DNA from: Manihot esculenta
Lineage: Eukaryota > Streptophyta > Magnoliopsida > Malpighiales > Euphorbiaceae
Assembly (NCBI RefSeq): GCF_001659605.2
Contig: NC_035170.2
Coordinates: 4,402,001 to 4,466,000, forward strand
DNA length: 64,000 nucleotides
Reading direction: 5' to 3'
The notes beneath the pieces were generated by a model. That model did no database searches, was not told the origin of the DNA, and saw only the letters and a program-made list of their open reading frames with translations. The position numbers were made by a program, and so were the translations under genes. Within the stretch, counting starts at the first letter, position 1; every line of letters begins with the position of its first letter. Below, piece after piece: positions 35,367 through 48,882 of this stretch.

Positions 35367-35544
35367 TAAGCCTAGGCCTGGCTACTAGGTCTTTTATTTC
35401 CATTCAAAACGACACCGCAGCACGTCCACACAACAATAACAAGGGCTACGCCTCCGTTCGCGACTGCTGGTGACGCTTTCACACAAAACCAAAGTCTGTA
35501 AATTTTGTTTAGCTGCTGTCAAGGGTGAGGGAAAGCTTGAGAAA

Positions 35545-38500
35545 ATGAGCGGAACCATAAAGAAGGTGACAGATGTGGCGTTTAAAGCATCAAAGACCAT
35601 TGATTGGGAAGGGATGGCGAAGCTTCTCGTGTCCGACGAGGCTCGCAAGGAGTTCGCCACTCTTCGCCGTGCTTTCGATGAGGTTAATTCCACTCTTCAG
35701 ACCAAGTTCAGCCAGGTTTCGATTCTCCCTCTTTATTAATTGGCTTTTTTTTTTTTGCTAAAATTAGTTATCTGACATGGGTTTTGCTTCTTGGTTTTAG
35801 TTTTAGTAGATTTTCCGCATTATTTTGGATGTGATAATTGGATCTTATTTGGCTCCAGATTTACTTTATTGCCACAAGGAAAATTGTTGCGTTGTTTTGT
35901 GGGGCAGTTCTGAAAAGCGATGGTCTCTTTGATTACATTCTTGTTGAGGATTTAGGTTTATTTTTTTGGTTCATTGTTTATTTATTGGATCTATTATTGT
36001 TGATTTCATTTATGTTGCACTTCGATTTGATTTTGGTTTATGATTTGTTTGGCTTCATAAGAAGTGGATCCAGTTTTCTATTGATTTTGCCTTTTTGCTG
36101 AAGTGAGATAGTGACAGCGTTTATTTGCTTTTGTTGGTCCTGCAAATTGAGGAAATAGGATTTCTTTGTTTTCATTTGGTTGAAGTGTAAAGACGTGGAT
36201 TTTTTTTTTTTTGTGCAATTTGGTTGAGGTTAATCTGTTGTTCAGTTGATGGGAAGAAATAAAAGATTGAGTTGAAAGTTGACTTGTTTTCTACACTGAT
36301 AGCAGAAATTGTCAAATAATTTGACATGCAAAAAATGCGGGACTCTTTTTCTGTATATGTCCTTGTATGTAAGTTGTTTGTGAGGTACACTTTTTATGAC
36401 TTCATTACTAGGGAAATCTTTTCATATAGTGATAGAGACCTTCTCTAAGTATTGATTCTATGAATGAGATCCATGTTTAGTTGATGTTGTGTGACAATAT
36501 TATAAGAAGATGTAACTTTTATCTTTCAAATACAGCTTTCTAGAAGTTATAGCTGTCTTTGCTGGCATTTTCATCATCCCGCTTCACTTATATATTGATC
36601 TTTGGTATTCTTGTATGGTTATTGATCATTTATATGTGCAGGAACCTGAACCCGTTGACTGGGAATATTATAGGAAAACAATTGGCTCACGCTTAGTGGA
36701 TATGTACAAAGAGGCTTATGACAGTATGTATTCTTTTTGTTGGCAAATGTTCCACCCATGTTTTCATTTTACCTTGATCCACACTATACTTTTATAACTG
36801 ATGAATGCTTGTTCACCCTTATACACCTTAGGTATGTTTATCCTGACCTGCCACTGAGAGTTTACTAGTGCCGATGCTATTTGTTGAAGTTAATTATTAG
36901 ACTTCAGTGACATTGCATCAGATAAACAATTGAAAATGGGAGAGGGGCATCCTTCTTATTAGGGTTTATAATTGCTAGAAATAAACTGGCATGGATTTAA
37001 AACTTAGCCTTTCTTTCAATTTGGAGATACATCAAATAAATCCAATAAAGAAATATTCTAGCATATATGTTCAGTAGTATTCTTGTAATTATATTCACTA
37101 GTAGATTATATTTCTTGATTCATGATGTAGTTTTTGGCTTCAATGCAAGTAAACTAGTAAACTCTGGACTGTAATTTTGTTTGTTACACTAATACAAGTT
37201 TGTGCATTAAAGAGCTTTTGGCATGTCCACATTTTCATGTTTCTAGTATTGGCTTTATAATATTTTTAAGTTTTGTCAATCATGATGCTTAATGTTGTGA
37301 AGTAGGTTTTATTTCAAATATAGTTCCCTAAGCTGTATTGTGTTCTTGATGCTTATTGAGTTAATTATTGAGCTCATTTCCCTGCCCTTAAAACTTTTCT
37401 GAAATGCTCCTCCTACTGCAAATGTGAAGAAAACAGTTTTCTTTTGCAGAATGATTTTAGTTTTAATCATCCTAATTGCTAATTTCTTTATATGGGTGAA
37501 ATATAATCTACCTGAAATTAAGGACAGAAGACTTCAGGTGTTAAGTTTCTGTTGGACTTTATATTGGCATTACATCATCTCATTATGTAAGTTCTGAGGG
37601 ATGATGTGGTGGAACCATGGAAGTGAGTAAATGTTCACTGCTTGCTCATTACATTGCATTATATTTATGTATTTTTCTTATGCTTCTAGCTTTATTCCTG
37701 GTCTTGTAAATCTTCTGAATTGGCTGCTGATCTACCTAAATTTTAGGGCCTATCTTCACATTCTTTCTTGCACTTGGTTTTGAGAGAAGCGCCCATTTGC
37801 ATGTATGATTAAAAAGAACTAAAAATTTGCTTTGTAATGTCATTTACCTTTTATGCTTCTTGTAAAAGCATCTGAAAGTTTTCTTCTTCTTCTTCTTTTG
37901 TTGGCGAAAATTAGTTTAAAATTCAGTGCCAAATGTATTTTCAGGTAAAAGGATAGTTTCTTCTATTTGAATAACCAATTCTTTTGAATTCCTATTGAGC
38001 ATTTTCAATAGACCAGTCTTCTAATACCTGTATTTGCTAGTTTCTTCTCTTTGCATAACCAATTTATTTGAAGTCCTGGTGAGCATTTTTTCAATGTTCT
38101 AATACTTTTATTTGCCCATTAAGGTAACTTACGTCATTCTTCTGTATTCTGCAAGTTTTGTAACAGTTTCGTTCCATCCCTCTTTTGCACTGTTCTTTTT
38201 GCATTTTTGAGGCTCCTATTTTTTGTCTGTGTGTCGTCCACCAACATCACCACTTGTTAGACCTGCCTCTTGCTTCATGGGCTGCATGCTACCCGTATTT
38301 GATAGCCTGAGAGAAAAGTGTGCTTATATTTTGTACCTTATGTTTACTTGGTATTCTGTTGATTTTCCCCATTTTGGATTATCAAGGGCTATCTTGGTTC
38401 ACATTGAGCTTCAGAACTTTGTGTACGTGGAGTTGCAGCCTTGCTATTTCAAGGCTTTTAAGAAATGCGCATATCTGCAAGGAAGCCCTTTAAGAAATGA

Positions 38501-39043
38501 GCTGTGAATGACTATAACATTGTTTCTTTGTTGATTACTTGTAATGTAATTTACTAATTAATGCAGTATTTTCTCTAAGTAGTAAAATGCTTTGTTGAGC
38601 CCATTATTCCCTTTAATCTTGCAGGCATAGAGATCCCGAAGTATGTGGACACAGTTACTCCAGAGTACAAGCCTAAATTTGATTCATTGGTGAGAACCTG
38701 ACAATCCCGTTGTAATTGTCATGTACCAGTTTAATTCTCTCATAAGCTTATTCTTATTTTTTTGGATGTAGTTGGTGGAATTGAAAGAAGCAGAGGGGAA
38801 ATCCCTGAAGGAGTCGGAGCGTTTAGAGAAAGAAATTGCAGAAGTTCAAGAGTTGAAGGTAAATAAAAAGAATGCTTTTCTCTTTTAAATCTCAATCTCT
38901 TGGATCCTTTGGTTTTAACATCTAGTTATATATTTGAACAGAGCAAGCTCAGCACCATGACTGCTGAAGAGTACTTTGCAAAGCATCCTGAGCTCAAGAA
39001 GAAGTTTGATGACGAAATCAGGAATGACTACTGGGGCTATTGA
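35545..39043 (+). CDS. ATPQ: mitochondrial ATP synthase subunit d
   Basis: Five exons: 35545-35715, 36642-36723, 38625-38689, 38772-38858 and 38942-39043 (507 bases, 168 aa). All introns are GT-AG; the first is 0.9 kb and the second 1.9 kb. The protein begins MSGTIKKVTDVAF, has KTIDWEGMAKLLVSDEARKE (17-36), EPEPVDWEYYRK after the first splice and ends FDDEIRNDYWGY. It matches plant subunit d over its whole length, and the length equals the Arabidopsis protein as I recall it. Subunit d is part of the peripheral stalk of F1Fo ATP synthase on the matrix side of the inner membrane, holding F1 still against the rotor. Like its relatives it has no obvious cleavable presequence. The last third is a charged helix (KEAEGKSLKESERLEKEIAE). 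The first ATG of the frame is the chosen start. It converges with the carrier gene on the right. Confidence 0.96.
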
Positions 39044-40209
39044 GCATATTGGCCATATATGGCATCAAATTCCTGTTCTTTCTACAATAATAATGACCAA
39101 CAAATTGTTTCTTTGTGATTTTGTTGCTCGGAGTTTGTAGAATTTGAGCTTCTGTGATGACCATAACCATGTCAAATGTTGCATTTTCCATCTCAACCAG
39201 AGTCAAATTTCCATGGTGATGATTTGTTCAATCAAGCATGAATAATCGATACCTTTAGCTATTTTCGTTTTCCTGCCCCATGGATCTCTATCATGTTTAT
39301 GATGAGAGACTGTTCATATGCGTGGGTTAGCCAATGGATTAATCATTACCATATTAAGAGCAAGCAACTTGTTATTTGTAATAACCTCAAGTTCATACAT
39401 GGCTGTTAAAACCTATTATTCCGGTACTTTACACTGCTTTCAATAGTTGTTCCTTCACACATGCTATTTTATCTCGAGCAATGGATGTCTGAGCCTGGTG
39501 GTATCCTGTAGTTTAATTTTAACAAGGTTTATTTTAATAATTATTTTTAAATATATTAAACTATTAACTATAACTATATAATATTGTTCATATAGTGATG
39601 TATCAATGTTTTCTGTTGAATTTTAAATATTAATATTTTTTGTTTCTACTGATTATTAATTGGGTTGGGTTTGAAAAATGCGAATCTGAAGTAAGAGGAT
39701 CTGCATTGCTTACCTGTTACAAAGTGGCTGCTGAGGACGTCTGCTAAAATGCTGGTAAAGATACGACAAAGATAATCTACCATCACAAGTACTTTTCAAC
39801 GTCAAAACCCAGTAAAGCAAAGCCTTCTCACATTTGGAAATCCTAAAAGAGATGTACAAAGTAATACAAATGGAAATTCTGATATCAAGGAAAAAATGGA
39901 ACGAGCTGCACATGAAATGTACACAAATTAAATAGATACAAGATTCAGCCCAAAAAAAAAACAAAAAGATTTGTGCAGTCATCCCTGATAGACCAAGAAA
40001 ATTTTGATACAATAAACTGACTGAAAAGTACAATGTCTTAGCTACTTGTCGGCAGATTATGTGTATATGCAACTAAAATTCGGAAAGAGCACAAAACTTT
40101 CCTGCAGCATTCACAAAACAAAACCTGGGAGCTTCAATGTATAATGTTTTTAAAAGTTTTCATAAAGGCTACCAGAACTAGTCAACTTCTTCTAACATGG
40201 CTGATCACT
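39044..40209. other. convergent 3' region between ATP synthase d and the carrier gene
   Basis: Both genes end here, 1.17 kb apart on opposite strands. 39044-39480 and about 39700-40209 look like 3' untranslated sequence; 39520-39650 is AT-rich. No extra gene is supported. Confidence 0.5.
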
Positions 40210-43200
40210 TCATGTCTCATTTTTGTCCATGGCCTTCCTTGCTAGCTCATAACCAGCGAAGTTCATGGCACCTAAAGGAGCAATCCAGAAAAACCTTGGC
40301 ACTGCTCCTTTAAATAGCCCGAGGGGTCCCTCATGACGAAGTATAGAAAAGGCTACCATTGTCATCGGTAAGGATCTTCCCCGTGCAGTCATCATTCTAG
40401 TTTTCATCACATCAAATGGGGTAGTGACTACAGCAGCTAGCCCTCCGGATATAGCCCCAACTAGAATTGTTTCCCAAGGTTCTAGCTCCCGTCGTAGAAG
40501 TTGTTGAGCAAACTAGAAGCAGCAAAATGATTCTTCAGTATATAATTAAAAGAAAGTTATACAAAGGAAACATGGTAATAGAAATAATTCTAGAAGATAT
40601 TTTGATAATGCAAGACAAGACAGTTGACTTACGAGTACTACTAGGTTGTTTTACAGACTGGTGGTGATCAGGCATAATGCCAAAACTTCCATAACAGTGT
40701 CTGGGAAAAAAATTATTCCATGTTTGGATGCCATTGCCATGGTTTTAAGTAAGGGATTTGAATTTAATTTAGTGAGGCGTTCTACACAACACGTAAGAGC
40801 CTATTCTTTAATATCTCAACCCAATTTATATAAGAATATTAGGCAGGCAGAAGACTTGTGCTCACGTAGAACACTCATTTCCAATAAAAATTGATCTCAG
40901 AAAATTTAGCACAGGGCAATAGTGGCTTGGATAAGCATAAAGAAATACTTCTTGACTTAATCTTTGGGACATGTATACTAGAATTTTCATTAACTTCCTC
41001 GCTTTCTAGAACTATTAAATTTACCATATAAACAAGCACAGAAAATATAATTGCTTCCCCCTTCCATGATCACTAAAATTCTATTCACCTGTATAATTTA
41101 AAATAAAATAATGAAACAATAATATTATCATTAAACAAATTCCTATCAGACTAGAACCACAGATGATTGCTAACCCAGTCTTTGACCTGAAATTTACTCG
41201 ATGAGTAGGTTATTGACTATGGGAAGAAAATATTAGTTGTTGCAAGTAACAAAAATGGAATTCTGTAAACTTGAAATATCAAACGCACAAATACGTAAAA
41301 AATTTCAACTTCATAAACATAAATCTGCTTACCTTTTTAGATTCAGCATACAGTCCCATGCCAGCAACATAAAATGGAACTTCACGGCAAAGTGTAGCAC
41401 CAGTCCCACGAAAAAATCCCTTCAGACCATCTTGCTGCCAAGTACCAATGATAGCCTGCCCTACATTGTCAAAAAGACCTGCCTGCAATCGCTGCTTCAA
41501 CACTTCACATGGGATCCGGACTGCTGTCCCCAAAAATGTGCTGCAGAAAGATGATAAAGATTGAACCTGAAAGTAACCAAGTAACATTTAACTTTCAGAG
41601 ACCCTCAAATCCAACATAAACATATAGGAGGCTCCAGTAGGACTAAACAAAAAATTATTTTCCCTTATCAAGCCTACAACAGAAAAATGAAGTAACTACA
41701 ATAGTTCTTTCATTCAAGACTTGTTTGTGGTCTTCATGTGTGCACATATATGCAGGTGGCAGGTGCCAGGTGCATCTACATGTGCATGTAGATGAACCCA
41801 ATGATAGGTAGCTCCCCAGCAATAACTGGTTAATTGCCCTACTAACACTGCATATGTGATTTAGTTGGAAGTATAGTTACATCCCTCAGGATAGCAAAAT
41901 TTTTATGCTTAATAAAGTTGTGCAGGTTGCATTGTTGATAATCAAAGTGCCAAGCCACACGCATTGAAGTAAATGCTTGCATTTAACATTATCCAACTTT
42001 CCTCCTTAAAATAGAATTACTCCATACAGTTACTTACAAACAAGTTAACAAAGAAAGTAAGAACATGTTATACAGTTAAATTTAAGGGAAGGGTGCTGTG
42101 TGAGAGAGGAGAGAGAGAGCCACTAGTAATTGTTTGTACAGTTGGTAACTGCAGCAACAGGAGCAATAATAATGAAACAATAAGCTTGTCTTAGTTTGTT
42201 TAATGAGAACTGCAACACTCAAGCATAATCCATGCATTATTGAGACTATCACATTGCAGGAAAAGTACTCAGTTTCACTAAGATTTTGTTTGCACTACCA
42301 AACATCATATGAGAAACCATGGGGAACAAAGGAGAAATATGTTGCACATGTATTTTATGGATAATTTAATAAAATAGCATAATAATAACCATTACCTGTA
42401 ATTCTGGGAGTGTTGGGGCAACATTTATGAGCACAAGTTTACTAGCTTCAAATATCCCAGTTCGAAGGCCATGGCTGCAATATTGATACAGAATATGTCA
42501 TACAGATAGAGAAGTGGTTACCATTCAAGAAAAGGTGGAAAGGATAAATAAGGACCTTGAGAACTGTCCAAGAATTGCAGGGATTGAACCCCTATATAAT
42601 CCCTGAACTCCAATCTCTGGAAGCTTTGAAATAATCTCTGGGAAAGAAAGGGTTGATGCTTGCACCCGAGTCTAAGAGACCATAGGAAAGACGGACCACA
42701 AAAATAATCATGATAAGAAATCAGCAATATTGAAAAGAACATGCATCTCTTTTGTATGACATTAATGTGTACATTTACAAAAATACTCAAACAGTTAATA
42801 GGCATGCTACAGTTTCACTTCATACTTGTGCACTCCAACTTCAATATATCAAAGGCTAAATTTTTCATTTTCACTCCTGTAATCATTGGAGATGTTCAAT
42901 TTAGCCCATTTTCATTTTTTTTTTAAATCCAAAAGCCCAGAAATTCAATTTAGCCCCATAAAAAATTTTGGGGTAACTTTATTGATTTATTGGTTTAGAA
43001 TAAAAAAAAAAAATCAAAAGCTCCATTTTGTGATTTTTAGGCTAAACTTCTTGATTTCTTGATTTTGTCCAAGAAAATCAATTTCTTGATTTTCTTATTT
43101 TTGGGCTAAATTGAGCTTAAACTGACTTCTAGATTAATTTGGACAAAAAGTTGAAATTTGGCTAAATTGAACTTTCCCAATAAGTACACAAGCGAAATTG

Positions 43201-46200
43201 AGCATTAATCCAATTAAATATCAAAATTATATTTTGAAACTTCATCATAATTCTTTCGAAAGACAACCTATCAAAATACAAGGTTAGCCATATGGCATAT
43301 ACTAGCAAAAAAAGGGTGCTAACTTTTCTCTGGAAAAGCCATGAAGTATTTGGTCATACATATCCCATACCACACATGACAAGTAGCCAGCCATCATAAG
43401 TGGCTGATAAAAAATGCTTTTCATAGTGCTAAAATTGCCTCAAAAAGACAGTCAACATTTTTTCCATCACTAGAAGAGAGGAACAATGCAATTATAAACA
43501 GATATTCATACATAACCAAATCTCTGTAATTTAACCAAATCTCTGTATTTTCACCATGAAGCATTATTTAACCCATAGTCATCCAAGGTTTAAGTTTGAA
43601 CTATGAGGTGCACAAGATAAGCCTATATGCAGGCATGCATTCATTATAACATGTATAACATAGTTATATCATGATAATACAAAAACTTCAGAAATACATG
43701 ATCACAAAAGAACAGCATGAAGATTATAACTAGCTCAACATAAAATCATAAACCACTAGAGTGCAAGGAAATTACAAAACATAAGCTTTGCAAAAGCTAG
43801 ATTAGTTTGACAAAAGCCATGCATGCGCAAGCCTGAAAAAGGTCAAGAACCAGTCCATTGTCCATTCCTCATTTATTATTAAAAAGAAGGAAGAATGAAA
43901 ACTTGAATTCGTAACTAGATCACTCAATCATAAACCCACACAATTGTAACATTTTATCAACACAACATCATTGCTTTACACATAAAGTAGAAGCTTCCAA
44001 CAGTAGTTCAACCATGCAAGTAAAACCAAATAATAAAGTGGGGGGGAAAAACTTGGCAACAAACCAAATAATAAGGAGAGGGAAAAAATAACTTGGGCAC
44101 CTAAGATGCATGCCAAGGTACCCCCTTAAATGCCGGTGCCTATATTCCTAGGCATGCATCAGATGGACGAAGCCTGGCCAGACACCATTAAAGGCAAGTC
44201 CCACTTTTGACATCTATGATTTTAACCAATTTAAGGACAAAAATAAATAACCATAAGATCGTAACAAAAAAAAAAAGAGATCTCTAGCAGTGCAGTTTCC
44301 CATGACAAATTGCAGTTTGGGAAAAAAATGGATTGAAGCAGTGATATATTCTACTACACTATACATAAAAAGCTTCATAAGTCCAAGTGAAAAACATAAT
44401 GTTTTTTTTGGTGCCCATAATCGGCAAGGGGCAAAGATCTGCAATAGAAGATCTCAATCATTAATTTAAAAGCAGTATAAAAAGTTGTAGCCAGTAGGTC
44501 CATCAAAGCAAGAGGTCATCATGGTTTTATCATAAATTTCTCATAAAAAGGTGCAATAAGCTATGCTATTAAGCAAGGCAAAGTTGTAGCCTTGATAAAG
44601 AGGCTGCTCTTGCAGTTCCTCCTAGCAGCCAAAGAATTTCGCTTTTGGCACTAGTACTATTTTTGTTACACGGTTACATGTGGTATATCTCATGTAAAAA
44701 TATTTGTACATGATCACACATTTCTCATGAAGAAGAGCTTACCTTTATTGTATCAACAGGATGCAACAGAGAACAAGAGAGTGCACATGATAGGCCCCCA
44801 GCCAATGCAGATCTTAGAACACTCCCAGCTGGTATCTCCACAGGTGGTGCAACAGCGACAACTGTTGCAGCTTCAAACCATATGCTTCTGTATGTATTAG
44901 AAGAAGCCACCATCAGTAAAATGCAATCAGTCAATCAGATAAGCACAACACTAAAGAAGAATCGGACAGTAAAGACGGGAAGAGGACAAAATTTTTGGAT
45001 GGACTGGAGACAACATGAAAGGTGTTGAACAGCCATCATGTCATACAAAAGCAAAAAGTTTATCTCTTATGCAAATCTCATGAAAAGTTCTGTAGACTAT
45101 GATACCTAAACATAGGGTAACTGTTGCTGTCTACTGCACCAAGTAATCAAACAAAACAATTTGGCTGACTGAATCAGACAACACTTCTTGAATATACAAG
45201 TCAAACCATGTGATGTCCCATTCTGCGTGGGAATTGCAATCCCACATCGAAAATATGGTAGGATTAATGGGAATATATGATAGCTAGTTTAGAACTACTA
45301 GATAACTTGAGTTAACCATTTTGGTCAAGTGTAAAATGAGTCCAAAAGTTATTTAATTCAATTTTAGCCGGGCTGTTACAAACCATATATTTAAGCACTT
45401 CTTTACACTTCTATCAGGATGAAAGGCGTTATGACTATAAGACTGCATTTGTTCCATTTTCTTTCTTTTTTATTAATGTTTGAGGCATTTAGGAAAATTG
45501 GTTAATGAAAATTGTTTAGCTGAGGGTGGAGCCAGAAAATTTTTCTCAAGGACAGCCAATGTAATATAAATTATTTTGAAAAATAGTTAATTTTACTCAT
45601 TGTTTACATAGTTTGAGGTCAATGTTATACATTCAGAAAATGTAATAGTAGAGAACAATATAGCTAGAAAATTTTCTCAAATGTGCCAATGCTATAAGAA
45701 TTTATTGAACATATAATGAGAAATAAAGAGTTCTAATATTTCATCTACTTTCATAACAAAACAATATTAATTATTTAGGGGAAACGACTCCCATTTGGCC
45801 CCTTCCCTCCACTCTGTATTTACTCGGTCAAAGGAAAACAAAATCATTTTTGGACATTAACATAATGGAAGGGAACAAGATAATACAAAAATCACATAGC
45901 ACATAATCATTAGTTCATTAACACTATATACCACTTAACTTTAGTTGCCAATAGCCATCACTCAACAGATACTATCACAATTACCTTTTTCCTTGTGCAA
46001 TTTTTTCTCATATTCAACAATAAATAAATAAAAATATGAAGTTTTCAAGGGTTCAAACATTGTTATAGTCTTCTTGGAAGAAAAAAAATATATAGTATTT
46101 TCCTATGTGCTCTAACCATTAGAAAATAATTTTAAACTGATCTTCAGTGTTATAAACGCATAGCAAAAATGTCATTTTCTGTTTATCCTAGGAAAATAAC

Positions 46201-48882
46201 ATCCATAAATGAGTCATGAGTATATGTGTATGCACCAAACTTATGTTAAGCCTCCCTCAAAATGATCAAGAAAATCATACCTAGGATCATCTTGGAGTCG
46301 ATCAGAAGGTAGCAAAAGCATAAAATTTCGAAAATGCCCATAAGAAATAGATTCTTCTATGTCAGCATTCAAAAATCGCATCATAGCAACAGCATTGTCT
46401 TCATTTGCTGGAAGGCCAGCATTCTTAAGTGATGCCAATATTTCACTCTTTTTTAGGGTCCCAGACTTGTTTAAACAAAGGGAAGTATAAGCACGGAGAA
46501 TCGTTGGTTCCTTTTGTTCCATCAAGGACAGAAACTGCTTCCAACCAAATGATTTTGAAAACAAGTGACTTCTAGCACGCTGCATAAATTCTCGAGCATA
46601 TCTTGGTGGCAATTTCCTTCTTTTCATTGCAATCTCAAGATCTTCCAATGTTACTTGACCATCACCATCTCTATCAAGTTCCTCAAAGAACCTCCTTCCT
46701 GGAAGAATGCGATGACTAAAATAAGAACAACATTTATAGATGACTTCATTAACAGCAGAATGTCCTATTATCAAAAACCCATTAGAAGATAAACAATCAA
46801 ATGAATGATGAACCTTTTCTTTCAGCTTTTCCTTTGCTTTTTGTATTAACAAGGAGAGGAATGGCGTATTACACTATATGCATACCACAATATCATAAAC
46901 AATCACAGTTTATACTGATTGCTCCTCTTGAATCTTGACAAATGATTAAAATTTGTGTAACCATAGTTATCACAGCACTCCACAAGTAATTCAATTTTAC
47001 TTTAAGTTGAAAGCATGTGTCCAAGAGAAAGAAGGATATAATCGATCAACAAAGTTAAATGGTTCCTTCTACCATCAACTCTAAAACTGTAACATGGTAC
47101 ATTACTGTTGGTCAGGATACAAGGCTTCAGAGCACCACATCCAAACTCAACATCAAGTTAATTACTAACCACGAGGCAGCTGACTTAATATAATAAAAGG
47201 CCATGTGAAAAGTAAATTGATAGAAATATTTGCCCAGTTTTGGTAAAGATAAGTTACTTTTTCATAAAGAATAGGTGGGATGAGGAGGACAAAGAAGGAG
47301 AGAAAACAAAGGGAAACCCCTTTTAATTTCTGCAGTGCTGCCGTAAATGCGACATTGCAAATTATGAAGTTCAACGTCTAGTAAAATCGAGCTTTGTTCA
47401 CCATAAACTCAATAGGACTACAAATACTATGGAAACATGTTATGAATGTAAAAAGTAGCTAATTTTGCTCTAAAACAGAAGTTTCAAATAACTGATTTGG
47501 GCCATTAATGTTTTGAAGCAGATCAAATAAATAAATTATTAGAATACGGGTACTTTGACAACAATTCTGCGCTTATGCCTCATACATACTCTGACAAAAC
47601 AAAATTAGAGAACTCATCATATTCCATTTAGATATTCTACTTTTCAAGTGAAACAAATAAAATAAAATTAGCAGCAGTGAAGTTATTGCAAAAGCAGAGA
47701 ACAAAGTATACCTTCAGACTCTGTGTACCTAAAGAAATCCTGGACAGAGAATAGCTTCTTCTTGTCAGGATAGTCTTTAGAAGACCGTCCCAGGTGTGGC
47801 ACAAGCTCAATTAGCTCTGTCAACGAAACAGCAGATAATGTAGACCTCAAACGCTCTACATTAGATAAGGGAATACTGAGCAACCCACTTGCCAGCTTCT
47901 GCGGTGAATTGCCCCCAGTTTCCTCCCCATTCCCACCACTGATACCATCATCACTTCCTTCACTGACAGAAGATGATACTCCAACCATACCAGACGGCAC
48001 ACCTCCTACTCTTGCAAACTTCAAATTCCCCAAAAACCCATTTACATCCACCTTTCGACCTTCCCAAATACTCACGAGTGCCCTCAAATGATCAAACTGA
48101 GAGGATTCAGATGGCAGAGTTGAGCGATCATAATCACAACGATTGACGTCTGCTTGCTGCAAACTCTGATCAAATTTGTGTAAATTATGAGCCATTTGAT
48201 CAAAAATAAAACCTATAATGCATTCAAGCGATAGATGTTTCCCTTCTGTATGGTTTTCACTATCATCCTGAACTGCTTTAACATAATGACCTTGTAATTC
48301 CTTTTGATTTAACTCACTAGAAACCTCTGATCTTAACCCATGTTTGCACAAATGCAAATTACCTCTATCATCATCACCTAATTTCTGAAACCGCTTCTTG
48401 CTTGTCTTGAAAGGGCTAGGAAATGCCTGAACAAAGCTATTAACTAACAAGGACCAAGTTACTGCAAACTGCAAACAATTCGTGCAAGACCCATCTTCAC
48501 TCCCTATTTCCTTCTCTTTCAACCCTTTCTTCCCCATCCCATTTTCTGGATTCAGTGAAAGCAAGCCCAAAAAAGTTCTAATAGGAACCTTAATGGAAAA
48601 ACCTTTCTTCCTCTCTTCTCCAGCCACAGAGTTCCCATTACTGCCATTGTTATTACTAGAACTTCTCTTTTTCACAGCACAGATCTGAACCTTAGTGTTA
48701 AAGTTCCTATTATCAGTGGATCTGAATTCAAGATTATTAACCCTATTGTTCTTAGAAACTCCCCAGCAATTCTCAATATCTTTTGCCGCTTTCCGAATCC
48801 CAAGTTCAAGTGGCGAGAGTGCATCTTTCACCACTTGAATTGAATTGAGAAACGATTCCATAGGGTCATTTGCAGACACCAT
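40210..48882 (-). CDS. SAMTL: EF-hand mitochondrial carrier, SAM-transporter-like
   Basis: Seven coding exons on the minus strand: 48882-47712, 46698-46281, 44887-44743, 42671-42556, 42474-42396, 41566-41333 and 40512-40210 (2466 bases, 821 aa). All introns are GT-AG and phases match. A long Ser/Asn-rich N-terminal region (about 1-385) holds a Cys patch (SCTNC). Then comes an EF-hand, DRDGDGQVTLED (399-410), and three mitochondrial-carrier repeats with signatures PVDTIKTRVQ (573-582), PCEVLKQRLQ (662-671) and PFDVMKTRMM (753-762). Six membrane helices are expected. It matches Arabidopsis At2g35800 (SAMTL) in length and order from memory. Carriers of this branch resemble S-adenosylmethionine transporters, with calcium sensing by the N-terminal part, but the substrate is inferred. 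CAG just before the ATG suggests a leader intron. Introns hold two transposon insertions. Confidence 0.93.
42854..43217. mobile_element. MITE-like element in a carrier intron
   Basis: 364 bases flanked by the 8-bp direct repeat ATATCAAA (42846-42853 and 43218-43225). Its ends are inverted over about 50 bases: both arms, read inward, end in GTTCAATTTAGCC, and both contain a CATT(G)G-type middle. The interior is full of words such as GGCTAAATTGA, TTGATTTCTTGATTTT and their reverse. There is no coding frame. It lies in the 2.1-kb intron between coding exons 3 and 4. Confidence 0.7.
45209..45380. mobile_element. 172-bp solo LTR of a TRIM/SMART-type miniature retrotransposon
   Basis: It starts TGTGATGTCCCA and ends GGGCTGTTACA, with the 5-bp duplication AACCA at 45204-45208 and 45381-45385. 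Inside are CCCACATCGAAAATATGG near the start and an AAATGAGTCCAAAAG-type block near the end, like the short LTRs of terminal-repeat miniature elements in many dicots. It lacks the 5S-like part of Cassandra. It sits in the intron between coding exons 2 and 3 of the carrier gene. Confidence 0.8.

Noticed and set aside
35470..35545. N-terminal extension of ATP synthase subunit d
   Set aside because: The frame is open upstream, but the codon at 35470 is GTG and there is no in-frame ATG before 35545; the family starts at the MSG-type position.
45209..45380. Cassandra element (5S-RNA-carrying TRIM)
   Set aside because: The ends and size suggest a TRIM, but the 5S-like promoter segment of Cassandra is not present.
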